Positions 47,825-57,162 of a DNA stretch of 64,000 bases are shown piece after piece. Source of the stretch: Halochromatium salexigens (GTDB taxonomy: Bacteria > Pseudomonadota > Gammaproteobacteria > Chromatiales > Chromatiaceae); contig NZ_NHSF01000063.1 in the NCBI RefSeq assembly GCF_016653295.1, positions 54,106 through 118,105 of the forward strand, read 5' to 3'. The number at the start of each line of letters is the position of its first letter. Positions within the stretch are counted from its first letter, which is position 1. Made by a program: the position numbers and the translations under genes. The notes beneath the pieces are model-generated. The model ran no database searches and was not told the DNA's origin. It worked only from the letters and a program-made list of their open reading frames with translations.

Positions 47825-48757
47825 ATGCAACACACGAATGAGCTTCAGCCGTCCAGCGTTCAACGCCCGCAACATCGGGCCCGCGAGACCCTCGGCTACC
47901 TGAACTGGCTCTTCAACCCCTTCCAGCGCTTGGATGTACCAGCCATCTACGACCTCCTCTCGACCCGCGCGGCGACCGAGCACGGGCTCTACCTCAACCT
48001 CGGTTATTGGCAAGAGGCCACCGATCTCGATGCCGCCAGCGCAGCGCTTGCCGACCTGGTCGCCGAGGCGGTGCGTTTGGCACCTGGAGAAACCCTGCTG
48101 GATGTCGGTTACGGTTTCGCCGATCAGGACATGCGCTGGTTAGAGCGCTATCGACCCGCACGGATCATTGGTCTCAATCTGACCGCCTCTCAGGTTGCTG
48201 TTGCCCGCGAGCGCATCGCAAGCCGAGGCCTGGACGCACGGATCGACCTGCGTCAGGGCTCCGCCACTGCCATGGATCTGCCCGACGAATCGGTCGACAA
48301 GGTCATCGCCCTCGAGTCCGCATTCCACTTTCGCTCACGTGAGCAGTTCCTGCGCGAGGCCTTCCGCGTTCTTCGCCCAGGCGGGCGCATCGCCATCGCC
48401 GACATCATCCCAAGGCCGGCCCGCGGCGGGGTCTGGCAACGCTTCAAACGCCGAGCATCCTGGGCCTTGGTTGCCGGTAAATTCTCGATCCCTTGGGAGA
48501 ATGCCTATCCGATCCCGACCTATCACGCCAAACTCAAGCTGCGCGGTTACGAGCAGATCAAGGTCAAGTCGATCCGTGACCAGGTCTACGCACCCTTGCA
48601 TCTTTGGCTCAGGGCTCACCCAGCTGCGCTACAACGCCTGCATCCGACCGCCGGCTTCGCGGCGAGACTCGCGCTCAGCCGCGATCCAAGCACGGTCTAC
48701 GCCGGCCTCGACTATGTCGTCGTGACAGCGGCAAAACCGTTACGACTCGTCCGCTGA
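47825..48757 (+). CDS. SAM-dependent methyltransferase
   Basis: A 310-residue class I methyltransferase. The SAM loop is LLDVGYGFADQDMRW at about residues 98-112, with the acidic residue after GLNLTASQ. Later motifs VDKVIALESAFHF and PGGRIAIADIIPRPAR match small-molecule methyltransferases such as the tocopherol or erythromycin O-methyltransferase groups. ATG 47825 follows GGAGTCGGTCC; an upstream TTG (47783) is less likely. The substrate is unknown. It stands alone, and no biosynthetic cluster surrounds it. Confidence 0.85.
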   Translation: MQHTNELQPSSVQRPQHRARETLGYLNWLFNPFQRLDVPAIYDLLSTRAATEHGLYLNLGYWQEATDLDAASAALADLVAEAVRLAPGETLLDVGYGFADQDMRWLERYRPARIIGLNLTASQVAVARERIASRGLDARIDLRQGSATAMDLPDESVDKVIALESAFHFRSREQFLREAFRVLRPGGRIAIADIIPRPARGGVWQRFKRRASWALVAGKFSIPWENAYPIPTYHAKLKLRGYEQIKVKSIRDQVYAPLHLWLRAHPAALQRLHPTAGFAARLALSRDPSTVYAGLDYVVVTAAKPLRLVR

Positions 48758-49228
48758 GCCGGACAGCGATGCACCAATCTCACCCAAGTGGCACGCACAT
48801 CAATCGCTTACGGATTCTTCAACAGACGCTGTGGATATCTCTGTGGAAAAGGCGCTAACAAATGGCCTGAATGCCCGTCTCGCCTACTCTTCCGACAAAT
48901 TGACGGTTTTTTGACCATCCGCGCAACCCCTTGTTTTTGTTGACGCCAATTCAGCCAAGGCGAGAGGGTTTCGGTGGCGAGCGGCCAAGCCGAACGACCT
49001 GCCCCGCGTTGTGAAGCCGTGTGGACAACTAAGCGCTCTAAACCTCTGACGCAATGCGTTGTCAACCCTTTTTAGCAACTGGCGCTCGTGCCTGAAGCGT
49101 CAGCAGCGCAAGCGGACAGCCCCGAGAGGCGCTGACAGCCAGCGCTTGCACAGCCCGAGCAAACGCATCAGGATAGCCCCGCCGCCATCCAGCTTGTCGC
49201 CTCGCAGCAGGGAGTCACCCCCACCGGC
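48758..49228. other. Gap with DnaA-box-like words
   Basis: A 471-base gap. It holds three TGTGG words that resemble DnaA boxes: TGTGGATAT at 48830, TGTGGAAAA at 48842 and TGTGGACAA at 49020. There is a T-rich stretch near 48905-48912. No gene, RNA or terminator could be supported. The promoter of the Bat-type operon should lie in its right half. Confidence 0.35.
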
Positions 49229-50185
49229 ATGACACCAGACGCGCTTCAACCCGTTCGCGATCACATCGCCTCGCGCATCATCGGCCAGCAGCGCTTCGTC
49301 GACAGCATGCTGGTCTGCCTGCTCAGCGATGGCCATCTGTTGGTCGAGGGCATGCCGGGGCTGGCCAAGACCACCGCCGTCAAGGCCCTGGCCGATGCCA
49401 TCGAAGGCGATTTCCACCGCATCCAGTTCACGCCGGATCTCTTGCCCTCGGATCTGATCGGCACCGATATCTATCGCCACGAAAAGGGCGAGTTCGAGTT
49501 CCGCGAAGGGCCCCTGTTCCATAACATCCTGCTCGCCGACGAGGTCAATCGCGCCCCGGCCAAGGTGCAATCGGCCCTGCTCGAGGCGATGGCCGAGCAG
49601 CAGATCACCGTCGGCCAGCGCACCTACGCGCTGCCGGAGTTGTTCATGGTGCTCGCCACGCAGAACCCGGTCGAGCAGGAAGGCACCTACCATCTGCCCG
49701 AGGCCCAGCTCGACCGTTTCCTGATGCAGGCGGTGGTCACCTATCCGACCCGCGATGAGGAACTGCGCATCCTGGAGCTGGACGCCAGCGACCAGCAACG
49801 CCCCGAGGTCATCGCGCCGACGGGGCTCAGCCAGCAAGAGCTGTTCGCGATGCGCCGCGCGGTCTCAGCGCTCTATCTGGACCCCAAACTGCTCAGCTAC
49901 ATCGTCGACCTGGTGCAGGCCACGCGCCAGCCGAAGCGCTACGATGACGCCCTCGCGCGCTGGTGTCGCTTCGGTGGCTCGCCGCGCGCGAGCATCGCGC
50001 TGGCCCGCTGCGCGCGCGCGCGCGCCTGGCTCGATGGCGATGAATTCGTCGCCCCGCATCATATCCAACTGATCGCGCCCGAGGTGCTGCGCCACCGGTT
50101 GCTGCTGACCTTCGAGGCCGAGGCCGAGGGCATCACCACCGACGAGTTCATCGACCGGCTGCTCAATCTCGTGGCGATTCCCTGA
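49229..50185 (+). CDS. MoxR-family AAA+ ATPase
   Basis: A 318-residue AAA+ chaperone-like ATPase. Walker A is GMPGLAKTT near residues 41-49, Walker B is ILLADEVNRAP at about 101-111, and sensor 1 is LATQNPVEQEGTYHLPEAQLDRF. MoxR proteins act on von Willebrand A partners to assemble or repair envelope or metal-cofactor complexes. This gene starts the Bat-type operon and the next genes have the matching DUF58 and VWA domains. ATG 49229 is the first good start. Confidence 0.95.
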   Translation: MTPDALQPVRDHIASRIIGQQRFVDSMLVCLLSDGHLLVEGMPGLAKTTAVKALADAIEGDFHRIQFTPDLLPSDLIGTDIYRHEKGEFEFREGPLFHNILLADEVNRAPAKVQSALLEAMAEQQITVGQRTYALPELFMVLATQNPVEQEGTYHLPEAQLDRFLMQAVVTYPTRDEELRILELDASDQQRPEVIAPTGLSQQELFAMRRAVSALYLDPKLLSYIVDLVQATRQPKRYDDALARWCRFGGSPRASIALARCARARAWLDGDEFVAPHHIQLIAPEVLRHRLLLTFEAEAEGITTDEFIDRLLNLVAIP

Positions 50186-50203
50186 CCCGGGCGGCGTTGG
50201 CAC

Positions 50204-51121
50204 GTGAGTCTCTATCCCCGCCTCGACGACCTGCTCGAACTCAGGCACCAGGCCCACGCCCTCGGCGTCTCCTCGCATCATCTGGTCAACTCGACCTTCG
50301 CCGGGCTCTATGCCTCGGTGTTCCGTGGCGCCGGTGTCAACTTCGAGGAGGTGCGCGAGTACCGCGAGGGCGACGATATCCGCTACATGGACTGGAAGGT
50401 CACGGCACGCATCAACGAGCCGCACCTGAAGATCTTTCGCGAGGAGCGCGAACGCAGCGTGGTGCTCTGCGTCGACCGCGGCCCGCACATGACCTTCGGC
50501 ACCCGTGGCACCTTCAAATCGGTGCAGGCGGCGCGCGCGGCGGCCTTGATCGGCTGGGCGGCGAGCCGACTGCAAGATCGCGTCGGCGGCATGGCCTTCG
50601 GCGACCCCGAGCAAGGCTTGCAGCACTTCCGCCCGGCGCGCGGGCGACGCGCGCTCTGGCAGCTGTTGCGCACCCTGACCCTGCCCGGCTCGGTCGCGAG
50701 CGCCTCGATCGATTGCCTGGCCGGGGCGCTGAAGCGCGCCGCCCGTGGCCTGCCGACCGGTTCGCTGATCTTCGTCATCGCCGATTTCAATCGCGAGGTG
50801 CGCGACCTGGAGCCGGTGCTCGGCAACCTCCGGCAACGCAGCTCGGTGGTGTTGATTCCGGTCGATGATCCGACCGATCGCGAGATCCCAGCCATGGGGC
50901 AGGTCAGCTTCCGTGGCACCGATGGCCGTTCGATCGTCATCGATACCGATGACGAGCAAGCCCGGCAGGTCTATCGCAAGGCCTGGGAGCAGCGCCGCCA
51001 GACCCTGTCGGCACTCGCCAACCGTTTGAATCTCATCCTGATGCCGATCCACACCGAGCAAGACATCCATCGCAGCCTGATCGCCAGCCTCGAGCAACGT
51101 GCGCGCTCGCGCGCGGTCTAG
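50204..51121 (+). CDS. DUF58 domain protein
   Basis: A 305-residue protein with the DUF58 hallmark EYREGDDIRYMDWKVTAR near residues 52-69 and a VWA-like fold after it (VVLCVDRG). It is a usual partner of MoxR ATPases. The start is GTG 50204, 18 bases after the MoxR stop. No signal or membrane segment is evident, so it is probably cytosolic. Exact function is not known. Confidence 0.93.
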   Translation: MSLYPRLDDLLELRHQAHALGVSSHHLVNSTFAGLYASVFRGAGVNFEEVREYREGDDIRYMDWKVTARINEPHLKIFREERERSVVLCVDRGPHMTFGTRGTFKSVQAARAAALIGWAASRLQDRVGGMAFGDPEQGLQHFRPARGRRALWQLLRTLTLPGSVASASIDCLAGALKRAARGLPTGSLIFVIADFNREVRDLEPVLGNLRQRSSVVLIPVDDPTDREIPAMGQVSFRGTDGRSIVIDTDDEQARQVYRKAWEQRRQTLSALANRLNLILMPIHTEQDIHRSLIASLEQRARSRAV

Positions 51122-51154
51122 CGCCACAAGATAAAGCCAAGAGCGGCATCACGA

Positions 51155-51718
51155 TTGACTCCTGATCTGCGACCACTGCGCGACATCCATGACGGTCTCG
51201 GCCATCCCTGGTGGCCGCTGGCGCCGGGCTGGTGGCTGGTCCTGTTGCTGCTCGTCGCCCTCGCGGCGCTGATCTGGCGCTCTCGCCGCGCCCGGCTGTT
51301 GCTGCCCGCGCTGCCCCTGCTGCGCATCGGCGACTGGCGCTGGGACGCCCGCCGCGAGCTGCAGCGCCTGCGTCGCCGACGCGAGACGAGCCTGAAAGCC
51401 CGCCTGTCCCAGCTCGCCGAGCTGCTCAAACGCATTGCCATGGCGCGCCATGGACGCGCCGCCTGTGCGGGGCTCCATGGTCCGGCCTGGCTCGCGTGGC
51501 TGAGCGCGCACGATCCAGACGGCTTCGACTGGCGCCAGCAGGGCCAGCGCTTGATCCACGCACCCTATGCCCCCGAGACACCCGGCTCGACGGCCGAAGC
51601 CGAGGCCAGGCACGAGCAGGAACGCCAGCTCGAGCGGCTGATCACGGCCACCGAGCGCTGGATCATGGTGCGCCCCAAGCGCGGCGCGCGCGGCCCAGCG
51701 ACGGAGAAGGGCCGATGA
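51155..51718 (+). CDS. DUF4381 domain protein
   Basis: A 187-residue protein with one hydrophobic segment at about residues 23-45, followed by a basic cytoplasmic part (RRSRRA-type, then LKRIAMARHGR). It belongs to the DUF4381 group found in Bat-type operons. The only good start is TTG 51155. Its stop overlaps the next start by four bases (ATGA). Function unknown; position suggests a membrane anchor of the complex. Confidence 0.88.
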   Translation: MTPDLRPLRDIHDGLGHPWWPLAPGWWLVLLLLVALAALIWRSRRARLLLPALPLLRIGDWRWDARRELQRLRRRRETSLKARLSQLAELLKRIAMARHGRAACAGLHGPAWLAWLSAHDPDGFDWRQQGQRLIHAPYAPETPGSTAEAEARHEQERQLERLITATERWIMVRPKRGARGPATEKGR

Positions 51719-52770
51719 ACGCCTTCGAGTTCGCCTGGCCCTGGTTCGGCCTGTTGCTGCCGCTGCCCTTCGTGCTGCCCTGGCTCTGGCCGCGCCCACC
51801 CAGTGCGGCTAACGAGACCGAGCGACAGGACGATGCTCAGCGCACCACCCTCCTGCATCCTCAGCTCGTGGCCCTCGAGCACGCCTACCGAGCACGGCGT
51901 CCAGGCCCTGACCTGGCCAGCGGCCTCGGTCGCGTGCTGCTCTACCTGCTCTGGGCGGCCCTGGTCGTGGCGCTGATGCGCCCGCAATGGCTGGTGCCGC
52001 ATACCGAGGTCAGCACCCCAGGCTACGATGTCATGCTCGCGGTCGATGCCTCGCACTCGATGGATGCCCTCGACTTCAGCGACCGTGGTCAGCAGGTGAA
52101 CCGGATGCAGGTGGTCAAGAGCGTCATGGGACGGTTCATCGACGAGCGCGCCGGCGATCGGGTCGGACTGATCATCTTTGGCACCGAGGCCTTCGTGCTC
52201 TCGCCGCTGACCATCGACCGCCATGCGGTGCAACACGTGCTCGCGGGCGTGGTGCCGAGCATCGCCGGCGGCAGCACCGCGCTCGGCGATGCCATCGCGC
52301 TCGGGGTCAAGAAGCTGCGCCAGCGCCCGGAAGGCTCGCGCGTGATGATCCTGATCGCCGATGGCGACAACACGGCGGGCAGCTTCCAGCCGCTCGAGGC
52401 CGCCGGTCTCGCCCGGCTGGAAGGGATCCGCATCTATGTGATCGGGGTCGGCAGCAAACAGGCACGCATCCCGATCCTGCATCAGGGCAAGATCGAGTAC
52501 TGGGACGATCTCACCATGGACGAAGACACCTTGCGCCAGATCGCTGACCTCACCGGTGGCGCCTATTTCCGGGCCACCAATACCAGCGCGCTGCAAGAGA
52601 TCTCGCAGCGCATCGGCGAGCTGGAGAAGACCGAATCGGAGACGCGCACCGTCTTCCTGCCCGAGCCGCTCTATCGCTGGCCGCTCGCGCTCGGGCTGCT
52701 GGCGTTGCTCGTGCTCGGTCTGTTCCCGGAAGGGCGCAGGCGCGTGCTGCGCAGGACGACTCATGCCTGA
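51715..52770 (+). CDS. Membrane von Willebrand A protein, BatA-like
   Basis: A 351-residue membrane protein with hydrophobic segments at about 8-26, 72-88 and near the C-terminus. The VWA domain lies between, with the MIDAS metal motif D111-A-S113-H-S115, and a later GIIFGTEA-like strand (LIIFGTEAFVLSPLT). This is the BatA type, linked in Bacteroides to aerotolerance. Start ATG 51715 overlaps the previous gene; the frame extends upstream but only inside DUF4381. The stop overlaps the next gene by eight bases. Confidence 0.92.
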   Translation: MNAFEFAWPWFGLLLPLPFVLPWLWPRPPSAANETERQDDAQRTTLLHPQLVALEHAYRARRPGPDLASGLGRVLLYLLWAALVVALMRPQWLVPHTEVSTPGYDVMLAVDASHSMDALDFSDRGQQVNRMQVVKSVMGRFIDERAGDRVGLIIFGTEAFVLSPLTIDRHAVQHVLAGVVPSIAGGSTALGDAIALGVKKLRQRPEGSRVMILIADGDNTAGSFQPLEAAGLARLEGIRIYVIGVGSKQARIPILHQGKIEYWDDLTMDEDTLRQIADLTGGAYFRATNTSALQEISQRIGELEKTESETRTVFLPEPLYRWPLALGLLALLVLGLFPEGRRRVLRRTTHA

Positions 52771-55288
52771 AAGCGGTTTCCACTTCACCCAGCCATATTG
52801 GTTCCTGGGCCTGCTGGTATTGCCCCTGGTGGCATTCTGGCGTTGGCGCAGTGCCGCCAAGGCGGCGCAGAGCGCCATCCATCGCTACGCCGATGCCCAT
52901 CTGCTGCCCTACCTCACGGGAGTGCGGACACTCAGGCGCACCGAGCGTTGGGGAGGGTTCCTGACATGGTCCCTGCTCTGGCTGCTGTTGCTCACCGCGA
53001 TGGCCGGGCCGCGCTGGGACTATGCCTCGGTGCGGCTCTTCCATCCGGGCGACAATCTACTGATCCTCTTGGATCTCTCACGCTCGATGGACGCCACCGA
53101 TACGGCCCCGAGCCGGCTTGCCCGCGCGCGCCAGGAGATCCAGGATCTGATCATCCAGAATCGCAGGCTGCGCCTCGGGCTGATCGCCTTCGCCTCGGTG
53201 CCGCATGTCATCTCCCCGGTGACCGAGGACAGCCGCGCGCTGCTGCTGGCGCTACCCGCGCTGTCGAGCGGGCTTGCGCAACTGCAGGGCAGTCGGCTCC
53301 AGGCCGCGCTCGAGCGCGCCGAGCAACTGCTCGACGCGCTGCCGGCGGACAGTGCCAAGGCGATGGTGCTGATCTCGGATGGCGACTTCGATGACCCCGG
53401 ACTCGAAGCACAGGTCCGCGCGCTGGCCGAACGGGGGATGCCACTGCATGTGCTCGGTGTCGGCACGCCGCAAGGCGCCGAGGTGCCGGGTGACGACGGA
53501 GCCCTTGTCGATCCGAGCGGCGTCCCGGTGCGCACCCGGCTCGACGAAGCCCAACTCCAAGCCTTGGCCGCCGCCGGCCAGGGGCTCTATCAGCGCGCCG
53601 ATTATCGGGATGCCGATACCCAAGCGATCCTCGAGGTGGCCGCTCAGGGGCGGCTGCCAGCGGCACCGGGCAGCGATCGCACCCGCGTCTGGCATGAGCG
53701 CTTCTATCTCCCCGTCGCGCTGCTGTTGCTCTTGTTGCTGGCCCGCTTCCGGGGCTGGCTCGGCCCCAAGCGCGGATCTGGAGTCGTCCCGCTCGCCGCG
53801 CTCTTCCTGCTCGCAATACCCCTGCTCGCCGCCACGAACCCGGCGCAGGCCGGCTGGTTCAGCAATGCCGAACAAGAGGCAATCGCGGCCTATGAGGACG
53901 GCGCCTATGCCACGGCCGCCGCCGCCTTCAGTGATCCATTCCGACGCGGGGCCGCGCTCTATCGCACCGGTCGTTACGCCGAGGCCGAGGCCGCCTTCGC
54001 CGAGCCGCAGCGGGCTGCCGTGCGCACCGCCGCGCAGTACAACCTGGGCAACGCCCGTTTTGCTCAGGGCGACTACGCTGGTGCGGTGAGCGCCTACGAG
54101 CAGGTGCTGAGCGCCGAGCCCACGCACGACGATGCGCTGCACAATTTAGCGCTCGCCCGCGCGCGTCTGGCACGCCTCGAGCAAGAGGCCTTCGCCGAGG
54201 AGCAGCAACCCGAGCCAAGCGATGCGTCGTCCGAGCAATCCCAGCCGCAAGAAGCGAGCGAGCAGGAGCCGTCCGGCGAACAGCAAGAAGAACAGCCGCA
54301 GGATGAGCAATCGCCACAGGAGCAAGGCGATGAACAGCAAGACGAACAGCAGCAAGGTCAGCAACAGGGTCAGCAGTCATCGGAGGCGGGCGAGCAACAA
54401 GGTGAGGCCCAAGATCAGAATCAGACCCAGGCCGAGGACGAGGAGGACGCCGCATCCGAGGCCGGGTCACGATCGGACGGTGAGCGTGACGGCGACGAGC
54501 CACGCGATCCGCAAGAGGATGCCAAAGGCGATAAGGACGCCGAGACCGCTGAGGCCGCTGAAAGCAGCGGTGCAGATGGCACCGGCGACGATGGACGAGA
54601 CAGCGAGAAGAACACCGAGGGCGAGAGTAGCGAGGACGGCGAGGATCGCAAGGCCGGCGAAGCCCGCGATGGCCGCCAATCAGGCCCATCGGAACAAGGA
54701 CAGGAGACGCAAGATCAGGCTGGGGAACGCGACTCAACCGATGAGCAGGCGAACGCAACCGAGTCACAGGAGCAGCCCGAGCCGTCCAATGCCGGAGGTG
54801 ATGATGAGGAGCGCACCGACAGGGACAAACAGGGCGTGGACCAGGACCAGCAGCAGCGTCCGGATGGTAGCGGCGAAGACCGCACTGAGCTCGGACCAGA
54901 CGATGAGTCTGATGCAGCCAAGCCGGAGCGTGACGGTACCGACGCAAGCGCTGCCGACAACGCTCCCGGCGATACCGAGGACCTCGGTGACACCGGCCCC
55001 GCCGGCGACCCCGATCTCGGCGCTGCGGACCAGGCCGCCAAAGCCATCGATCGTTTCGATCAGCAGGGTGCCCAGCCTTGGCAGACAGCGGACCCCGAGC
55101 AGGGCTTGAGCGATCGACCCAGCCTCGATGGCGAGGCCGCGATCGGCGCTGGCGGTAGTATCATGGAACAGCGCTTACAGCAGGTCGAGGGCGATCCGAC
55201 CCACTTGATGCGCAATCGATTCCGGCTCGAAGAAGCGCGCCATCTGCGCGAGCGTGGTGGTCGCTTGCAGGAGCCACGACCATGGTAG
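52763..55288 (+). CDS. Membrane VWA-TPR protein (BatB/BatC-like) with long acidic linker
   Basis: An 841-residue protein. Two membrane segments flank the start (13-27, 68-80), the VWA domain has MIDAS D104-x-S106-x-S108, another membrane segment follows near 318-335, then TPR-like repeats at about 380-470 (FRRGAALYRTGRYAEAEAAF type). From about 476 to 752 the chain is almost only Glu, Gln, Asp, Ser, Gly and Ala. The family usually has separate BatB and BatC; here they are joined. ATG 52763 overlaps the previous stop. The acidic part may be a flexible tether in the periplasm. Confidence 0.9.
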   Translation: MPESGFHFTQPYWFLGLLVLPLVAFWRWRSAAKAAQSAIHRYADAHLLPYLTGVRTLRRTERWGGFLTWSLLWLLLLTAMAGPRWDYASVRLFHPGDNLLILLDLSRSMDATDTAPSRLARARQEIQDLIIQNRRLRLGLIAFASVPHVISPVTEDSRALLLALPALSSGLAQLQGSRLQAALERAEQLLDALPADSAKAMVLISDGDFDDPGLEAQVRALAERGMPLHVLGVGTPQGAEVPGDDGALVDPSGVPVRTRLDEAQLQALAAAGQGLYQRADYRDADTQAILEVAAQGRLPAAPGSDRTRVWHERFYLPVALLLLLLLARFRGWLGPKRGSGVVPLAALFLLAIPLLAATNPAQAGWFSNAEQEAIAAYEDGAYATAAAAFSDPFRRGAALYRTGRYAEAEAAFAEPQRAAVRTAAQYNLGNARFAQGDYAGAVSAYEQVLSAEPTHDDALHNLALARARLARLEQEAFAEEQQPEPSDASSEQSQPQEASEQEPSGEQQEEQPQDEQSPQEQGDEQQDEQQQGQQQGQQSSEAGEQQGEAQDQNQTQAEDEEDAASEAGSRSDGERDGDEPRDPQEDAKGDKDAETAEAAESSGADGTGDDGRDSEKNTEGESSEDGEDRKAGEARDGRQSGPSEQGQETQDQAGERDSTDEQANATESQEQPEPSNAGGDDEERTDRDKQGVDQDQQQRPDGSGEDRTELGPDDESDAAKPERDGTDASAADNAPGDTEDLGDTGPAGDPDLGAADQAAKAIDRFDQQGAQPWQTADPEQGLSDRPSLDGEAAIGAGGSIMEQRLQQVEGDPTHLMRNRFRLEEARHLRERGGRLQEPRPW

Positions 55289-57162
55289 CGGCAGCCCTGG
55301 GTCCCAATCCGCATTTCAGCCAAAGGCGTCTGCTCATGCGGCACCTGCTCATCGTGCTGGCAATGGCGCCGCTGCTCGGCTGGAGTGTCGGCGCAGCATC
55401 GCAAGGTCTGCCGAGTCTCGATCCGCACCAGCCCCGATTAGCTCAGACCTACCCGCAACAACCGGTCAATCCGTGGACCTTCCGCCCCAGGCCGCCGACC
55501 AATGAGCGTGGCACCCCACCCGCGCCAACCTCGGAGCAACGACCGGCGGCAGGCTATCCACAGGGCAGGCGATGGCCATCCGCCCCCCAACCCTATCCTG
55601 GCGCCACCCCGCCAGGCGGCTATCCAGGCGCGTACCCAGGTACCTATCCGGGCACCTCCGGCGGCTACGACCCCTATGGACAGCGCACCTATGGACAGCG
55701 TAGCCGCTCCGCTGAACGCCCGTCCCTGGAGGTCGCACTGCTGGAGCAAGAAGCCTATGTCCAGCAGCCGATCTTAGTGCGACTCGACGTTCTGAGTTCC
55801 GGCAATCTGGCCACCGCCTCGCCCGAACTCTCGGGCTTCGATGCGCTTCTGCTCGAGGAGATCGAAGGACCAACGACGAGCGTGCGCGGCAGCGGCCGAG
55901 CGCGACGGATCGTCAATAGCTATCTGCTCGCCCTGACGCCGCTGCGTGCCGGCACGCTCGAGATCGGCCCCTTCAAGGTCTCGGGCACCCTCGCCGGCGG
56001 CGTGCCATTCTCGGCGGTGGCCGCCGCACCCAGCCAGCTCGAGGTCCGCCCAGTGGTCGCCACCGAGCGCCCCTGGCTGCCATTGCGCGCGTTACGCCTG
56101 ACCCGCGAGCTGGATGATACAGCACCCCTTACCGAAGGCCGCCCCACCACTCTGACCTTGCGTCTGCAGGCCACCGGCGGCTTGGGCACCCAGTTGCCGA
56201 GCCTGGCGTCGATGCTCACCTCCGATGCGTTTCGCGCCTATCCCGAGCAGACCCGCGTCGAGACGCGGCTCAGCGACGACGGACGCACGCTCGAGGGTAC
56301 TCGCACCGAGGTCTACACCCTGGTGCCCTACTCCGGCGGCCGTCTCCAGCTCCCCGAAGTGCGGGTCAACTGGTGGAACGTCGAGCACGACCGGCGCGAG
56401 CGTTCGGGGGTGCCGATCCGAACCCTCTCGGTCGCCGGAGAGGCCGGCCCCTTCGGCTTCGGGCGCGGTTCGGTCGCCACCACCGGCGCCGGCGAGGGGT
56501 GGGTTTGGTTCTGGCTGCCGGTGGGCGGCATCCTGCTGCTGCTGATCGGTTACTGGGCTGGCGTCTGGTATCGGTTGCGCGGGCCTGGCGGCCGGGGCGA
56601 GATGCGGCGCAAGACGCGGGCCGAGGCGCAGGCGCGCCGCTCAGCACCCGGTGCGCGGACGGGTCTTGCGCAGGCCGCTCCGCGCATCGGTGCGCAACTC
56701 GGCCAAGCGCTGCGGCAAGGGCTGCGCCGGCTCGACCCACGCCCGCCAATCGTCGCCCTCTGGCGTCACGCGCGCGCACGGCTCGCAGCGCTCATGCCGG
56801 CGAGCATGCGTGTCTATCGCTGCGCGCGCGATGCCGAGGACGCAGACAGCGCCAGCGACTGGGCGCTGCGCTTCCAACGCAGCGCCTCTCGGAACCTGCT
56901 CACGCCGACACGCGAGCCTCTGCCGCGCATGGCCGATCGCCTGCTGCGCTTGCGACCGGGGGCCGATGGGGAGCGTTTGCGCGCCTTGATCCAACAGCTC
57001 GATCAGGCGCTCTACAATGGTGGCGAACTCGATCTGCAACGCTGGAAGCGCGACCTGCGCCGCGCGCTGCGGCCAGGCTGGGGGGCGTTGCGCGGTCTGC
57101 TCGGCAACCGGCTGCAGCGGGCCCGGCTGCCCGCGCTCAACCCAGGTTCGAGCGGCGCTTAA
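55282..57162 (+). CDS. BatD-like exported protein
   Basis: A 626-residue protein. It starts at ATG 55282 behind AGGAG and overlaps the previous gene by seven bases; a second ATG at 55336 would leave a shorter signal peptide. After the signal comes a Pro/Gly/Tyr-rich region (about 107-145, PGGYPGAYPGTYPG). Beta-sandwich BatD sequence follows (EIGPFKVSGTL, SGGRLQLPEVRVNWWN), then a membrane segment at about 413-432 and a basic cytoplasmic end. BatD is the usual last gene of these operons. It is convergent with, and overlaps by four bases, the next gene. Confidence 0.88.
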   Translation: MVAAALGPNPHFSQRRLLMRHLLIVLAMAPLLGWSVGAASQGLPSLDPHQPRLAQTYPQQPVNPWTFRPRPPTNERGTPPAPTSEQRPAAGYPQGRRWPSAPQPYPGATPPGGYPGAYPGTYPGTSGGYDPYGQRTYGQRSRSAERPSLEVALLEQEAYVQQPILVRLDVLSSGNLATASPELSGFDALLLEEIEGPTTSVRGSGRARRIVNSYLLALTPLRAGTLEIGPFKVSGTLAGGVPFSAVAAAPSQLEVRPVVATERPWLPLRALRLTRELDDTAPLTEGRPTTLTLRLQATGGLGTQLPSLASMLTSDAFRAYPEQTRVETRLSDDGRTLEGTRTEVYTLVPYSGGRLQLPEVRVNWWNVEHDRRERSGVPIRTLSVAGEAGPFGFGRGSVATTGAGEGWVWFWLPVGGILLLLIGYWAGVWYRLRGPGGRGEMRRKTRAEAQARRSAPGARTGLAQAAPRIGAQLGQALRQGLRRLDPRPPIVALWRHARARLAALMPASMRVYRCARDAEDADSASDWALRFQRSASRNLLTPTREPLPRMADRLLRLRPGADGERLRALIQQLDQALYNGGELDLQRWKRDLRRALRPGWGALRGLLGNRLQRARLPALNPGSSGA

